Shown here one piece after another: positions 1 through 8,890 of a DNA stretch of 64,000 bases. Both the position numbers and the translations under genes were made by a program. The stretch covers positions 52,189 through 116,188 of the forward strand of contig JAFGBT010000005.1 of the NCBI GenBank assembly GCA_016933025.1, given 5' to 3'. Numbering within the stretch: position 1 is the first letter of the stretch; each line of letters begins with the position of its first letter. This DNA is from Spirochaetota bacterium. GTDB lineage: Bacteria; Spirochaetota; UBA4802; UBA5550. The notes beneath the pieces were generated by a model, which did no database searches, was not told where the DNA came from, and saw nothing but the letters and a program-made list of their open reading frames with translations.

Positions 1-1
1 T

Positions 2-1417
2 ACCGTTGAAAAGAGGGACAAAAAGACGAAGGAGGCTGATCCGACTCGGTTTCGCGCGATCACGTATCCGATTTTTCTGCACAGGGGAAATGTAGTTGTT
101 CTTCTGGAGGATTTCAACCGGCTGTTCAAGGAATATCATACCGCGAGCAAGCAGAGGAAGAACCAGATCTATCGCTATCTCTGGAAAAAATACAGGGATG
201 ACCTTGACGAGGATTTTGATCCGTCGACCTACAAGCCCGAAAAGGGAATCCAGACACTCGTTTCCAGGGTGTATGACGCCGATTTCCTCTTTCTGTCCCT
301 GTTCAACAAGAGCATGGCCTTCCGGAACAGGCTGATTCCCCGGAAAGAGCGGTGGCTCTGGTCCGACCGGTGGCTCAGGGTCCAGAAAGAGAATAAGATC
401 AAGGCATACCTCGAGGACAACCCGACAAAGGCGAAGGAGATCGACGATCTCATCATCGCGCGGATTACCACGCTCGCGGGCAAGGTTGAGAACATCAAGA
501 GGCTCGGCGTGCTCGCGGTCGTTTTTAACGTCGATGCATTCAAAAAAGAGTCCGAGCGAAACATCGGGGAGGTCGTCAAGATCGCGCTGATAATAATGGC
601 CGTCGGTATCATCGCGCTGTTGATCGTGCTGAGCTTCACTATCAAAAATTTAAAAAAGCTCGAGGGGTGGGCCATTTCCGTGAGCAAGGGCAATATCAAC
701 GAAAAGATCCATATCAAGACAAACGACGAGATCGGGAGGCTTGGCGACATCACGAACTACATGATTGACGAGATCAAGGTGAAATACCACCTCGAGAAAT
801 TCGTGTCGCGTTCCACCAGGACCATGATTGAAGGACAGAAATCCGGCGCGGGCGAGCTCGGTCTCGGCGTGACCGACAGAAAAAATCTCGCCTTTATTTT
901 TTCGGACGTCCGCGGGTTCACCTCGTTTTCCGAGAAGAACGATCCGGCGACGGTCATCGAGGTGCTGAACCGCTATCTCGAACTGCAGTCGAATATCATC
1001 AAGACCAGCCTCGGCGACATCGATGATTACGTCGGCGACCAGATCATGGCGCATTTCTCCGGGGAGAGAAGGGTGGACCGCGCCATCGATACGGCGGTCC
1101 GGATCATGAAGGAGATCGCGCGGTTGAACGCCGAAAGGAAAAAGCAGGAACTGCCGGTCTTCGAGGTGGGGATCGGCGTCCACGACGGCGATGTCGTTGT
1201 CGGGAACATCGGCTCGCGGTTCAGGATGGATTTCGCCTGCGTCGGCGACGCGGTGAACCTGACCTCGCGCCTCTGCTCCGCCGCACTGCCGGGAGAGATA
1301 CTGGTCTCCCTGCACGCGTACCGGCAGGCGAAGAAGGCGTATAAGGCCAGTGAATATCCTTCACTCGAAGTCAAGGGGAAGGAAAAGAGGGTCCGGGTTG
1401 TGAAAGTCATGTATTAA
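2..1417 (+). CDS. class III adenylate/guanylate cyclase, membrane-bound (5' truncated)
   Basis: The reading frame is open from the window edge, so the N-terminus is missing; 471 residues are visible. A probable extracytoplasmic sensor segment is followed by one membrane helix (about visible residues 191-214), a HAMP linker, and a class III nucleotide cyclase domain (about 300-460) that would make cAMP or cGMP in the cytoplasm. The metal-binding aspartates are present in FSDVRGFT (D302) and VGDQIM (D346). The transition-state Asn/Arg pair is present in VNLTSRL (N419, R423). The residue that is Lys in most adenylate cyclases, four before the second metal Asp, is Asp here (D342), so nucleotide specificity should not be assumed. 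The next gene starts 150 bp downstream in the same direction. Confidence 0.88.
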   Translation, partial: TVEKRDKKTKEADPTRFRAITYPIFLHRGNVVVLLEDFNRLFKEYHTASKQRKNQIYRYLWKKYRDDLDEDFDPSTYKPEKGIQTLVSRVYDADFLFLSLFNKSMAFRNRLIPRKERWLWSDRWLRVQKENKIKAYLEDNPTKAKEIDDLIIARITTLAGKVENIKRLGVLAVVFNVDAFKKESERNIGEVVKIALIIMAVGIIALLIVLSFTIKNLKKLEGWAISVSKGNINEKIHIKTNDEIGRLGDITNYMIDEIKVKYHLEKFVSRSTRTMIEGQKSGAGELGLGVTDRKNLAFIFSDVRGFTSFSEKNDPATVIEVLNRYLELQSNIIKTSLGDIDDYVGDQIMAHFSGERRVDRAIDTAVRIMKEIARLNAERKKQELPVFEVGIGVHDGDVVVGNIGSRFRMDFACVGDAVNLTSRLCSAALPGEILVSLHAYRQAKKAYKASEYPSLEVKGKEKRVRVVKVMY

Positions 1418-1567
1418 CCGGGGGTTCGCTCACGGGCCCTGTTCCGGAATTTTATTTCAGGGTTTCTTCCTTGACATTAAATCTAATTTGTTCTTTAGAA
1501 TCTCTATCTTCGCCGGCCGGCCCGTCCGCGGATAGAAGAGATACTCGAATCATAAGAGAGCAATGCC

Positions 1568-2707
1568 ATGAAACAAACCATCATCCTTTTCGCCCTGCTG
1601 TCGCTTGCTGTCATATCCGGCTGTAAAAAGACCGGGGAAGGCGCCGGTGCTTTTATCGTACAGAATTATCTCGGCACGGTGACCATACAGGGCCCTGGCG
1701 GGAACAGACTCCCTGAAATCGGCGGACCGGTTTCGGAAGGCGACACCGTAATGACCGCGGGCAAGTCATCGGTCGACCTGGTATACGAAGAGTCCTCGCT
1801 GATCAGGATAAACGAAAAGACCACGGTCCGAATCGACTCCCTCATGAAGCAGGTGAAAAACTCGACCGAGGTCTCGCTCACGGGCGGCTCGATTTTCACC
1901 ACGGTCCAGAAGCTGAAAGCGGACGAGAATTTCCGGGTAAACACGCGGACCATGGTGGTCGCAGTCCGGGGCACCAGCTTCGGCGTGACCGCGGACGCAA
2001 ATTCCTCACAGACCGAGGTCCTCGCGGGCACGGTGAAGGTCAATCCGGTGCAGGACGGCGCGGTGGTCAGTGATGTCGTCACCGAGGTAAAGGAGAACAA
2101 CAGGGCCGAGATCAGGAAAGACCAGCTGCGAGAGCTTCTCCGGGACAGAAAAATCGCGGTGGCCGGAATCAGGGCCGAGCGCATGAAGAAGCTGCGCGCC
2201 GACCTGGGCGAGATCGACGGGGCGGTCGTCGACCGCCTGAATCCCCGCCTGAGAGAGGAATTCAGGATGAAGCTTCTCAGGATGAAGCGGGAGCGCTTCG
2301 AAGTGATGGAGTCCCAGAGGGATGAGCGGGTAAAGAAGTTCCTCGAGATGAAGAAGGAGCGGGGCGCGCGGATAAGGGAACGCTTCGCGGAACGGGCGGG
2401 CACGAAAGAGGGGCGAAAGGCCCTTCTGAAAGAGTGGCGCGAGAAGCGGGAATCCGCCGTGAAGGAGAGGCTCGAAAAACGAAAGGCAGTGATCGATAAA
2501 GAGCTGGATAAAAAGCAGGAGGCGCGCGAAAAGCTCCTTGAAAAAAGGAAAGAGCTGATGGAAGAGCGTGATGCCATTATCGAGGAGCGGCGCAGGGCGG
2601 GCCGGGAGGGTGTGGAAAAACCCGGCCCCGATCAGCGGCGCGAGAAGCTGAAAAAGATGCTGGAGAAGCGGAAAAAATCTGAAGCTGAAGCGCCGGTCTC
2701 GCTTTAA
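1568..2707 (+). CDS. FecR-domain lipoprotein with long charged coiled-coil tail
   Basis: A 379-residue exported protein. A lipoprotein signal ends in ISGC, making C19 the lipidation site. Residues about 30-165 resemble the FecR domain: a beta-rich segment with 'GDTVMTAGKSSVDLVYEE' and 'VAVRGTSFGV'. In spirochaetes this domain often occurs in lipoproteins without an iron-uptake sigma factor system, and no FecI or TonB receptor is nearby. From about residue 190 the protein is almost entirely Arg, Lys, Glu and Leu with heptad-like spacing, typical of a long coiled coil. The role is probably structural or regulatory at the outer or inner membrane; no enzymatic motif is visible. It sits between the cyclase and a small lipoprotein on the same strand and may be co-transcribed with the latter. 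Confidence 0.8.
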   Translation: MKQTIILFALLSLAVISGCKKTGEGAGAFIVQNYLGTVTIQGPGGNRLPEIGGPVSEGDTVMTAGKSSVDLVYEESSLIRINEKTTVRIDSLMKQVKNSTEVSLTGGSIFTTVQKLKADENFRVNTRTMVVAVRGTSFGVTADANSSQTEVLAGTVKVNPVQDGAVVSDVVTEVKENNRAEIRKDQLRELLRDRKIAVAGIRAERMKKLRADLGEIDGAVVDRLNPRLREEFRMKLLRMKRERFEVMESQRDERVKKFLEMKKERGARIRERFAERAGTKEGRKALLKEWREKRESAVKERLEKRKAVIDKELDKKQEAREKLLEKRKELMEERDAIIEERRRAGREGVEKPGPDQRREKLKKMLEKRKKSEAEAPVSL

Positions 2708-2759
2708 AGCACAACAGATCGCGGCGGCCCGCATGATTTACAATGGGGGGAATAATGCC

Positions 2760-2987
2760 ATGAAACGAACATTTTTTTCAGTACTATTTTCACTGGCAGT
2801 ATTAGCGTCTGCATGCAAGCAGAATAAGGATAGCGTCGATTGCGATGAAGAAATGAAAAAGTGGATACCGGTTATAACTATTCAATGCTCCGATTCAGAA
2901 CATATGGGATATACTGATTTTGATACGTGTACAGCGGCTCTTTATTTTCAAATTGAATGCAGCCTCCAATGCACACTGTGCATGTAG
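2760..2987 (+). CDS. small Cys-rich lipoprotein, unknown function
   Basis: 75 residues starting at the ATG preceded by a strong GGGGGG purine run. An in-frame ATG 27 bases upstream is less likely because it would bury the signal peptide. The start MKRTFF leads into a hydrophobic stretch ending in ASAC, a lipobox. The mature part is short and contains several further cysteines, including CSLQCTLC at the end, so disulfides or metal binding are possible. I do not recognise the family. It follows the FecR lipoprotein by 52 bp on the same strand. Confidence 0.6.
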   Translation: MKRTFFSVLFSLAVLASACKQNKDSVDCDEEMKKWIPVITIQCSDSEHMGYTDFDTCTAALYFQIECSLQCTLCM

Positions 2988-3071
2988 TTTGATTCAAGCC
3001 GACATTACATTACCTTGATGCTTTATCATACATGATTTTGCACCACCATGATGCCCGGCCCGGGAGACGAA

Positions 3072-3160
3072 ATGGGCCGTATAGCAAAGCTGATACGGCC
3101 CATCGGGAGCCAACTGGCAAACAAAAAGCTCTGGATAGGGGAATTACAATTTATCGCCGT
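3072..3160. repeat. dispersed repeat family, copy A
   Basis: Begins with a perfect 11-bp inverted repeat (3072-3082 with 3093-3103) and ends in the family core around 3114-3160, with key words CAAACAAAAAGCTCTGGATAG and ATTACAATTTATC. The core recurs at 3961-4006 almost unchanged and, in diverged form, at about 4970-5011, 7975-8011 and 8945-8984. It lies just 3' of the minus-strand gene 3185-3784, so the hairpin may also act as that gene's terminator. Confidence 0.6.
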
Positions 3161-3184
3161 TGAAGCACCGTTTATAAGCGTGGC

Positions 3185-3784
3185 TTATCTCTTTCTCATT
3201 CGCCTGCGCACGGCCGCCGTCCCAAGTACGAGTCCCATCAGGGCGACAAGCCCCAGGGCGGCCGGACCGAGGGACCGTTTACCCGCTGCTCCCGTGGCAG
3301 CTGTGGCATCGCATCCCGATGAGTCGTCTTGATTCTGCGAGAGCATGAGAAGGGCAAGGGTGTCTGATCCTCCTGTAACTCCCGTACCCGCGAGATTCGC
3401 CGAAACAGGCGACATTATATCAGTGCAATCGGCAAATAGGGACGCGGCAAACGCCCTTTCTGAATCGGGAGAGAAGACGATATTAGCGGTGCAACTACCG
3501 CTCGGGTCAATATCCCCGGTGCAGGTATGAGAATCAATTGAGAAATTTCCCGCGTCAGCACCATCGATAGAAAGAGTAATCGTAGATGTTGAGCACCACA
3601 TGTCTTTAGTAATTGTAAAGCTGGTGGTGTCCGACGACCCTAGTGTAACATTTCCGAAATCGTATTCTGTTGGGGCAAATGTTATCCCGCATGGTGGACT
3701 TGTGTACACGTAACCGGGAATCAGTGCAATGCTACAAATAACAGCTGCCAGAACAATCAGAAAAAGAAGAGATAATTTTTTCAT
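3185..3784 (-). CDS. surface protein with ASH-like (choice-of-anchor D) domain and C-terminal anchoring tail
   Basis: 199 residues. An N-terminal signal peptide is followed by one beta-sandwich resembling choice-of-anchor D/ASH domains (FAPTEYDFGNVTLGSS..., then CTANIVFSPDSERAF and LAGTGV). The C-terminus is tripartite: a Cys-containing spacer (SSGCDATAATGAAG), a hydrophobic helix (LGLVALMGLVLGTAAV) and an Arg/Lys cluster (RRRMRKR). That layout matches bacterial sorting signals of the MYXO-CTERM/GlyGly-CTERM kind, so I infer processing and surface anchoring. A paralogue at 4031-4648 has an almost identical tail but a diverged domain. An AT-rich promoter region lies upstream. Confidence 0.7.
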   Translation of the reverse strand: MKKLSLLFLIVLAAVICSIALIPGYVYTSPPCGITFAPTEYDFGNVTLGSSDTTSFTITKDMWCSTSTITLSIDGADAGNFSIDSHTCTGDIDPSGSCTANIVFSPDSERAFAASLFADCTDIMSPVSANLAGTGVTGGSDTLALLMLSQNQDDSSGCDATAATGAAGKRSLGPAALGLVALMGLVLGTAAVRRRMRKR

Positions 3785-3960
3785 TACTCCCCCTGAGATA
3801 TTGTTATTTTTTGAAGGTCAGAATCGATTAAAATATAAACAAATAATCGTAAATTGTCAACAGATTAATATTATAAAGAGGAAGTCGCTGCTACTCCGGC
3901 CCAGCCCCCTGCGGCACAGAGACAATTATCTACAGTGACTATACAATATCCGCAGAGCCT

Positions 3961-4006
3961 TGGAAAGCAAAAAGCTCTGGATAGGTGAATTACAATTTAT
4001 CGCCGC
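3961..4006. repeat. dispersed repeat family, copy B
   Basis: Near-identical to copy A (3116-3160). The identity continues past the repeat into the 3' ends of the two flanking minus-strand genes, giving a duplicated block of about 150 bp (3116-3270 against 3963-4112) with few differences. This implies a recent duplication or gene conversion. Confidence 0.65.
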
Positions 4007-4030
4007 TAAAGCGCCGTTTATAAGCGCGGC

Positions 4031-4648
4031 TTATCTCTTTCTCATTCGCCTGCGCACGGCCGCCGTCCCAAGCACGAGTCCCATCAGGGCGACAAGCCCC
4101 AGGGCGGCCGGACCGAAACCGCGCCTGCCCGCGGCGCCCGTTGACGCGGTGGCGTTGCAGCCGTCCGAGTCGTCATTGTTGAGCAGGGAAAGAAGGATGG
4201 CGGATGAGCCGCTTTCCGCTCCCGCTTCCGTTCCCGTACCGGAGAGGTCCATGCTGTCAGATGAAGAATCTACTTGTAAAGCCGCATCAGTGTAGTTTCC
4301 CGAAGCGGTGGGAGAAAAAGCCAGGGTCGCGGTACAGGTGCTCCCGGAGGAGACTGTAGACGGGCATGTATCCGAGATCAAATCGAACTGGTCCGCATTG
4401 GCTCCTGTTAAGCTCAGGTTAAAACCGGTCCAGGTTTCGCCTCCTCCGCACGCGCCATTATCACCAATAGTGATCGTGACCGTTGTTTCACCTGAGGTAT
4501 CTCCAACTGGTACTGAGCCGAAATCATATGTTGTGGGAGAAAATGAAGCATATAAACTACAGGCCACTGCGTTTAAATCGGTTTTTACAGTTACGCATAC
4601 GATTGCGCAGACTATGCTTGCAATACTAACAATAAGTAGCTTTTTCAT
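4031..4648 (-). CDS. paralogous ASH-like surface protein with C-terminal anchoring tail
   Basis: 205 residues. Signal peptide, then one choice-of-anchor D/ASH-like domain (FSPTTYDFGSVPVGDTSGE..., CTATLAFSPTASGNY, DLSGTGTE), then a C-terminal sorting-signal-like tail: DGCNATASTGAAG, a hydrophobic helix and RRRMRKR. Residues from the spacer onward are nearly the same as in the 3185-3784 protein, while the globular domains differ. Selection or gene conversion has therefore acted on the anchor. The function of the displayed domain is unknown; related folds act as binding modules. The start codon has GGAGGTT-like purines just upstream on the minus strand. Confidence 0.7.
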   Translation of the reverse strand: MKKLLIVSIASIVCAIVCVTVKTDLNAVACSLYASFSPTTYDFGSVPVGDTSGETTVTITIGDNGACGGGETWTGFNLSLTGANADQFDLISDTCPSTVSSGSTCTATLAFSPTASGNYTDAALQVDSSSDSMDLSGTGTEAGAESGSSAILLSLLNNDDSDGCNATASTGAAGRRGFGPAALGLVALMGLVLGTAAVRRRMRKR

Positions 4649-4916
4649 AAAACCTCCGGGATGAGAATGTTCAAAAATATACAGCCAGAAAAAAAGATTG
4701 GGTTAGCATAATTGATGTAGATAATATAGTCAAAATGCTTAAATATGTCAATAATTATTAAAACACACTCTTGAATAAATATTGTACATAAATGATAAAT
4801 TGTCTGAAATGTTTGTGAGGTGTTCGGATTTATTCTTTATAATTAAGCAATCCGCTTTTTGATTGAAATTGAAAATGTTTATGATTAAGAAGAATGGTAC
4901 TTGTATCACTGGAGGT

Positions 4917-5011
4917 CATGCGATACAAGGCCCTTTCATTTGCCGTGACTACGGCATACCTGAAGGGCCCTGACAGGCAATATGTTCCGGACAAGCGTGT
5001 TAAGATTTACC
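4917..5011. repeat. dispersed repeat family, copy C, with hairpin
   Basis: Diverged member sharing GATACAAGGCC, GGGCCCTGACAGGCAA, GTTCCGGACAAGCGTG and TTAAGATTTACC with copies D and E. It can fold: outer arms GGCCCTT/AAGGGCC (from 4930) enclose TGCCG/CGGCA. It occupies the space between the minus-strand gene 4031-4648 and the plus-strand gene at 5044. The other 270 bp of that gap (4649-4916) are AT-rich and probably hold the promoter of the minus-strand gene. Confidence 0.55.
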
Positions 5012-5043
5012 TCACAGTAAATTACACAGGAGAGGGATCCATC

Positions 5044-6084
5044 ATGATTGATTTAATACTGGTAGTCACGGCTCTCGTCACGCTTTCGTTCCTCTGCTCG
5101 ATCATGGAATCGGTGATATTATCGATCAGCAGGCCATACATTCGCATCCTGCTTGATTCAAAAAAGCATTATGGATCAATTCTGAAAAGAATGAAGGATG
5201 ATATCAATGAGCCGATTGCCGCGATTCTCACCCTGAACACCATCGCCCACACGGTAGGTGCCGCGGTTGCCGGAGCGATCGCGGCGGAACTGTTCGGTTC
5301 CCGATGGATGGGCCTGTTTTCGGCGATACTGACGCTGCTGATTCTGGTATTATCGGAAATAATCCCTAAAACAATTGGCGCACGCTATTGGAAACTGCTG
5401 AGCCGCCCGAGCGCCTATCTTCTCCGGTCATTGATTTTCATACTCAAGCCGTTACTAGTGCCGATGAATTTCATCTCAAGATTGTTTGCCCGGGCGGACC
5501 AGGGAGAGCAGGTCAGCAAGGCGGAGATTTTCAATTTCATGCGAATGGGATATGACCAGGGGGTGATAGAAAAGAGTGAATTAATGATCATGGATAATCT
5601 CTTGAAGCTCAGGGATGTCCGTGTCAAAGACATCATGACCCCGAGACAGGTTGTCGAGTACCTGGAGCCCGATCAAAAAATCGGGGATATACGGGAGACC
5701 GTGCCGGGCCTGAACTTTTCCCGCATCCCGCTCTATAACAGCAGGACGAACAGGATTTTCGGCTCTGTTCTCAGAAGGGATTTGATGAAATTGATACACG
5801 AAAAAAAGTTTAATAAATCGATCCGCTCGCTGAGCGGCAAGCCGGAATACATTCCTGATGCGACGTCGGTCTTGAAGCTTGTAAAACAGTTCGTGAAAAA
5901 AGGGGTTCACCTGGGGTTTGTCATAAATGAATTCGGCGATTATACCGGTATTGTAACTCTCGAGGACGCGATTGAAACGTTGCTTGGCGTTGAAATCGTT
6001 GACGAGTATGACCCGGTGGTTGACATGCGGGCGCTGGCCCTGCAAAAAATGGCCGTCCGGAAAAAAAAGGGCAAGAAAAAGTGA
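5044..6084 (+). CDS. DUF21 (CNNM-type) membrane protein with CBS pair
   Basis: 346 residues. I chose the ATG at 5044 because GGAGAGG lies 9 bases upstream; the longer frame back to 4894 reads through the repeat. The N-terminal half has about four hydrophobic segments of the DUF21/CNNM fold, including 'LSEIIPKTIGARYW', a signature of this family. The C-terminal half (about 190-330) carries two CBS motifs (VKDIMTPRQVVEYL... and VINEFGDYTGIVTLEDAIETLLG). The C-terminal CorC_HlyC domain of longer homologues is absent. The family is linked to Mg2+/Co2+ efflux or homeostasis; 'hemolysin' names in databases are historical. No partner gene is adjacent. Confidence 0.82.
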   Translation: MIDLILVVTALVTLSFLCSIMESVILSISRPYIRILLDSKKHYGSILKRMKDDINEPIAAILTLNTIAHTVGAAVAGAIAAELFGSRWMGLFSAILTLLILVLSEIIPKTIGARYWKLLSRPSAYLLRSLIFILKPLLVPMNFISRLFARADQGEQVSKAEIFNFMRMGYDQGVIEKSELMIMDNLLKLRDVRVKDIMTPRQVVEYLEPDQKIGDIRETVPGLNFSRIPLYNSRTNRIFGSVLRRDLMKLIHEKKFNKSIRSLSGKPEYIPDATSVLKLVKQFVKKGVHLGFVINEFGDYTGIVTLEDAIETLLGVEIVDEYDPVVDMRALALQKMAVRKKKGKKK

Positions 6085-6130
6085 AACTGAGCTCTGATGT
6101 AATCAACTCGGTTCAGCGGACCGCGTCATC

Positions 6131-6173
6131 GCCCCTACAGGGGCGGAGAAAGGGGCCCGGTAATGCCGGGCCC
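6131..6173. terminator. paired GC-rich hairpins between convergent genes
   Basis: Two stem-loops lie between the ends of the DUF21 gene (6084) and the delta-60 lipoprotein gene (6205). One is GCCCCTACAGGGGC at 6131-6144. The other has arms GGGCCCGG/CCGGGCCC with a five-base loop at 6153-6173. Neither has a good T-run, so a terminator role is inferred from position only. Confidence 0.4.
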
Positions 6174-6204
6174 GCGCTCCGGGAAGCGGTCTATCTGAAA
6201 TCGG

Positions 6205-7830
6205 TCATTGCACGTACTGCACTATCGCGAAATCATCATTCGATCCGTTGCTGGCGGTGCCGGCCGCGATGATCCGGTCTGTCGTGAGAAGCACCGCGCG
6301 TATGCGGCTTGTCCCGGGACCGACCTGCGTTCTCACGATACCGTCGATGCCGAAGGTCGTGTCGACGCTCCCGGTCGAGGAATAGCGTGAAAGGGCGAAG
6401 TCGGTGCCAGCGCCGTCGGCCATGGACCCGGCGAGAACGATCTTGTTGTCCGATTGAACCGCGAGGCTGTTGCACATGTCAGACAACGTGCCCAGGTCCG
6501 ATATCAGCGTACCGCTGCTCCCGAAGGTGGTGTACAGGCTGCCAGATGAGTTGTATTCCGCCATGGCGAAATCATAAACATTGGTGGAGGTTTCCACTGT
6601 CCCTCCAACGAGTATCCGTCCACTAGATAATATTTTCACCGAACTCACCAATGAGTCGTGGGAATTCAGCACGGTTTGCACTATCCCGTCAGTATCGAAG
6701 CCGGTATCGACCGTTCCGTCTGCGTTGTAGCGCACCAAGGAGAACGCGTCATGACCGGACGCGGGACTTTTTCCGGCGGCGATTATCTTCCCGTCAGACT
6801 GGATGGCCACGGAGTACGCATATTCGTAATTGCTGGCGACATGTGTGGTGGCTATGCCGTCGCTGCTGAAGGCGGTGTCCAGCGTTCCGTTGGCATTGTA
6901 TCGGACCACTGCGAAATCCTGTTCGTCCGGCGAGCCGTCTATTGTCGCATATCCGGCGACGACGATTTTATTGTCGGTCTGTATCGCGACGTCGAGTGCC
7001 ATATCCGCGAGACCGTCTATGTCAGTGGTGACAATACCGGTGGTCATGCTGAAGGTACTATCCAGAGAGCCGTTCGGAATATAGCGTGCCACCGCGAAAT
7101 TGCCGTCCGAATGCCCCGCGACGACGATGTTGCCGGCTCCGTCAATGGCGACGCCGCGCGCTGCCGAGTTGGTGCCGATGATGGTCATAATCTTGCCGCC
7201 AGTCCCAAACCCGGTGTCAAGAGTTCCATTGGTGTTGAACCGGGCCAGCGCGAAACAGCTACCGCCGGCGTACTCGGTTTCTCCTACAACGATGACCTTG
7301 CCGTCGGACTGCAGTACGGCGTCCCACGCCGTTTCATCGCATGAGTTGATATCCGCGGTGGCCATGCCGCCGGTGCCGAAGGCGGTATCCAGGTATCCGT
7401 GCTCCGGTCTTGTCGAGAAGCTCCAGGTGTAGTCGCCCCCCAGCGGGTTGCCTGCCAGGTCCCGTATTGCGGAGTCCAGCGTCACGGTGAATACCGTCCC
7501 TGCGGACAGGGGGCTGTCCGGGGTAAAGGTTGCCGTGGCGCCGAGAGTGCTGATATCCCCGCCGATATCGGACGATCCGTCATTGACCGTGAAGGATGAA
7601 TCGGTAATCGTAGCCGCGTCCATCTCTTCGCTGAAGGTCACCTGGATTACCGTGCTGGTGAGCACATCGGCTGCATCATCCGATGGACTGGTCGATACGA
7701 CAGTCGGCGCGATGGCATCCAGCGCGCCTGCGAGCAGCGCAAACGGCGAATCACCAGATTCTTTTTTGCATGAAACAATGCATAAAAGGCTGATAATAAA
7801 GAGGGCGCATGCAAATTGTATCTGTTTCAT
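6205..7830 (-). CDS. lipoprotein with Ig-like domain and seven delta-60 repeats
   Basis: 541 residues from the second of two close ATGs, chosen because GAGG is 7 bases upstream of it. The signal peptide ends in IVSC (C21). Residues about 40-135 form an SbsA-type Ig-like domain (VVSTSPSDDAADV..., VTFSEEMDAATI, DLAGNPL). The remainder is seven repeats of about 55 residues with the delta-60 signature: LDTxFGTGG, then VAIQSDGKIxVAG, then FAxxRYNxxGxLD. These beta-propeller-like arrays are found in secreted or surface proteins. No catalytic motif is present; adhesion or carbohydrate binding is possible but unproven. Confidence 0.85.
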   Translation of the reverse strand: MKQIQFACALFIISLLCIVSCKKESGDSPFALLAGALDAIAPTVVSTSPSDDAADVLTSTVIQVTFSEEMDAATITDSSFTVNDGSSDIGGDISTLGATATFTPDSPLSAGTVFTVTLDSAIRDLAGNPLGGDYTWSFSTRPEHGYLDTAFGTGGMATADINSCDETAWDAVLQSDGKVIVVGETEYAGGSCFALARFNTNGTLDTGFGTGGKIMTIIGTNSAARGVAIDGAGNIVVAGHSDGNFAVARYIPNGSLDSTFSMTTGIVTTDIDGLADMALDVAIQTDNKIVVAGYATIDGSPDEQDFAVVRYNANGTLDTAFSSDGIATTHVASNYEYAYSVAIQSDGKIIAAGKSPASGHDAFSLVRYNADGTVDTGFDTDGIVQTVLNSHDSLVSSVKILSSGRILVGGTVETSTNVYDFAMAEYNSSGSLYTTFGSSGTLISDLGTLSDMCNSLAVQSDNKIVLAGSMADGAGTDFALSRYSSTGSVDTTFGIDGIVRTQVGPGTSRIRAVLLTTDRIIAAGTASNGSNDDFAIVQYVQ

Positions 7831-7929
7831 ATGCATACCTCGTCATAGATTGGTTAAAAAAAGGAACGACAAATCGATTTAATTATAATATCAGGGAATC
7901 TTCTCCACCAGCCAGCCCGGCTCTGTTGA

Positions 7930-8011
7930 CGCAATGGGCCTTATCGGTAATTGTCTTAGCACATCAGCAGGGATCTGGCAAGCAAAAAGTTCTGGACAGG
8001 TGTGTTAAAAT
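7930..8011. repeat. dispersed repeat family, copy D
   Basis: The stretch 7958-8011 matches copy E (8918-8972) with only a few differences, sharing CACATCAGCAGGG, CTGGCAAGCAAAAAGTTCTG and GACAGGTGTGTTAAAATTTA. It ends at the stop codon of the AT-rich ankyrin gene, so that gene is bracketed by direct repeats D and E. Confidence 0.7.
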
Positions 8012-8842
8012 TTATTTGATTGCATTATGTTTCTTTAATAATTCGATCGATTCATCTTCATATTTTTTCTCAGCAATAGCTAATGGAGTTTCACCTTTGT
8101 CATTTTTTATATTTACATCAGCTCCATGTGATACGAGTAATTTTACAATATTATAATTCCCACGATCAATAGCAACATGCAAAGGGGTATTGCCATCATT
8201 GTCTTTGATATATAACTTTGCCCCATGATTAATTAATTTTATAGCAATATCTTCTCTTCCACTTTCAGCTGCTTCAAATAGTCGAGTTTTACCTAATTTA
8301 TTTCTTATATTTACATCAGCACCATTATCTAGTAATACATTTATGTATTCGGTAAAACGTGGAAACTGAATAGGAGTATTTCCAAAATTATCTTTAGCAT
8401 TTATGTTTGATCCATTTTTAATTAATAATTCAGCTATACGAGCATCCCGAGCTTCATGCAAGGGAGTTCTGCCCCATCTGTCTTTTGCATTTACATCAGC
8501 GCCATTTTTTATCAAGAAATTTGCAATTTTATAATTCTGTGCCAAATGCAATGGAGTAAAATTATCACCTAATACTACTGCGTTAACATTTGCACCATTT
8601 ATCAATAGTAATTTGGCAACTTTAATATCTCCTGTTACATGAAGTGGTGTTCTACCATAACTATCTCTAATATTTACATCTATACCTTTATTTAGCAATT
8701 CTTGTACTTTAGCACTATCACCATCAATAGCTGCTTCATGCAAAGGGGATTCCAAACCTAAATTACAATTTATAACTAATATACAAGTAAAGTATATTAA
8801 GTTTTTTAATATCTCATGAGATTTTTTTATCAAAGGAATCAT
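8012..8842 (-). CDS. ankyrin-repeat protein, AT-rich, probably acquired
   Basis: 276 residues. A hydrophobic N-terminus (LIYFTCILVINC) may be a lipoprotein or other export signal. About eight ankyrin repeats follow (GRTPLHEARDARIAELLIKNGSNINAKD and relatives), ending close to the C-terminus. Ankyrin repeats bind proteins; no other domain is visible. Base composition is markedly AT-rich, roughly one third GC by eye against well over half around it, and codon use follows suit. The gene is flanked by direct copies D and E of the dispersed repeat. Together these point to a horizontally acquired cassette. Confidence 0.88.
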   Translation of the reverse strand: MIPLIKKSHEILKNLIYFTCILVINCNLGLESPLHEAAIDGDSAKVQELLNKGIDVNIRDSYGRTPLHVTGDIKVAKLLLINGANVNAVVLGDNFTPLHLAQNYKIANFLIKNGADVNAKDRWGRTPLHEARDARIAELLIKNGSNINAKDNFGNTPIQFPRFTEYINVLLDNGADVNIRNKLGKTRLFEAAESGREDIAIKLINHGAKLYIKDNDGNTPLHVAIDRGNYNIVKLLVSHGADVNIKNDKGETPLAIAEKKYEDESIELLKKHNAIK

Positions 8843-8890
8843 TTGTTATTTTTTTTAATATCAAGGAAACTGCGTCCGCATCAGCGGTGC

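Noticed and set aside
6208..7882. Several plus-strand frames opposite the delta-60 lipoprotein
   Set aside because: They are shadows of a repeat-rich GC-biased gene; their products are Arg/Cys/Ser-rich with no family features.
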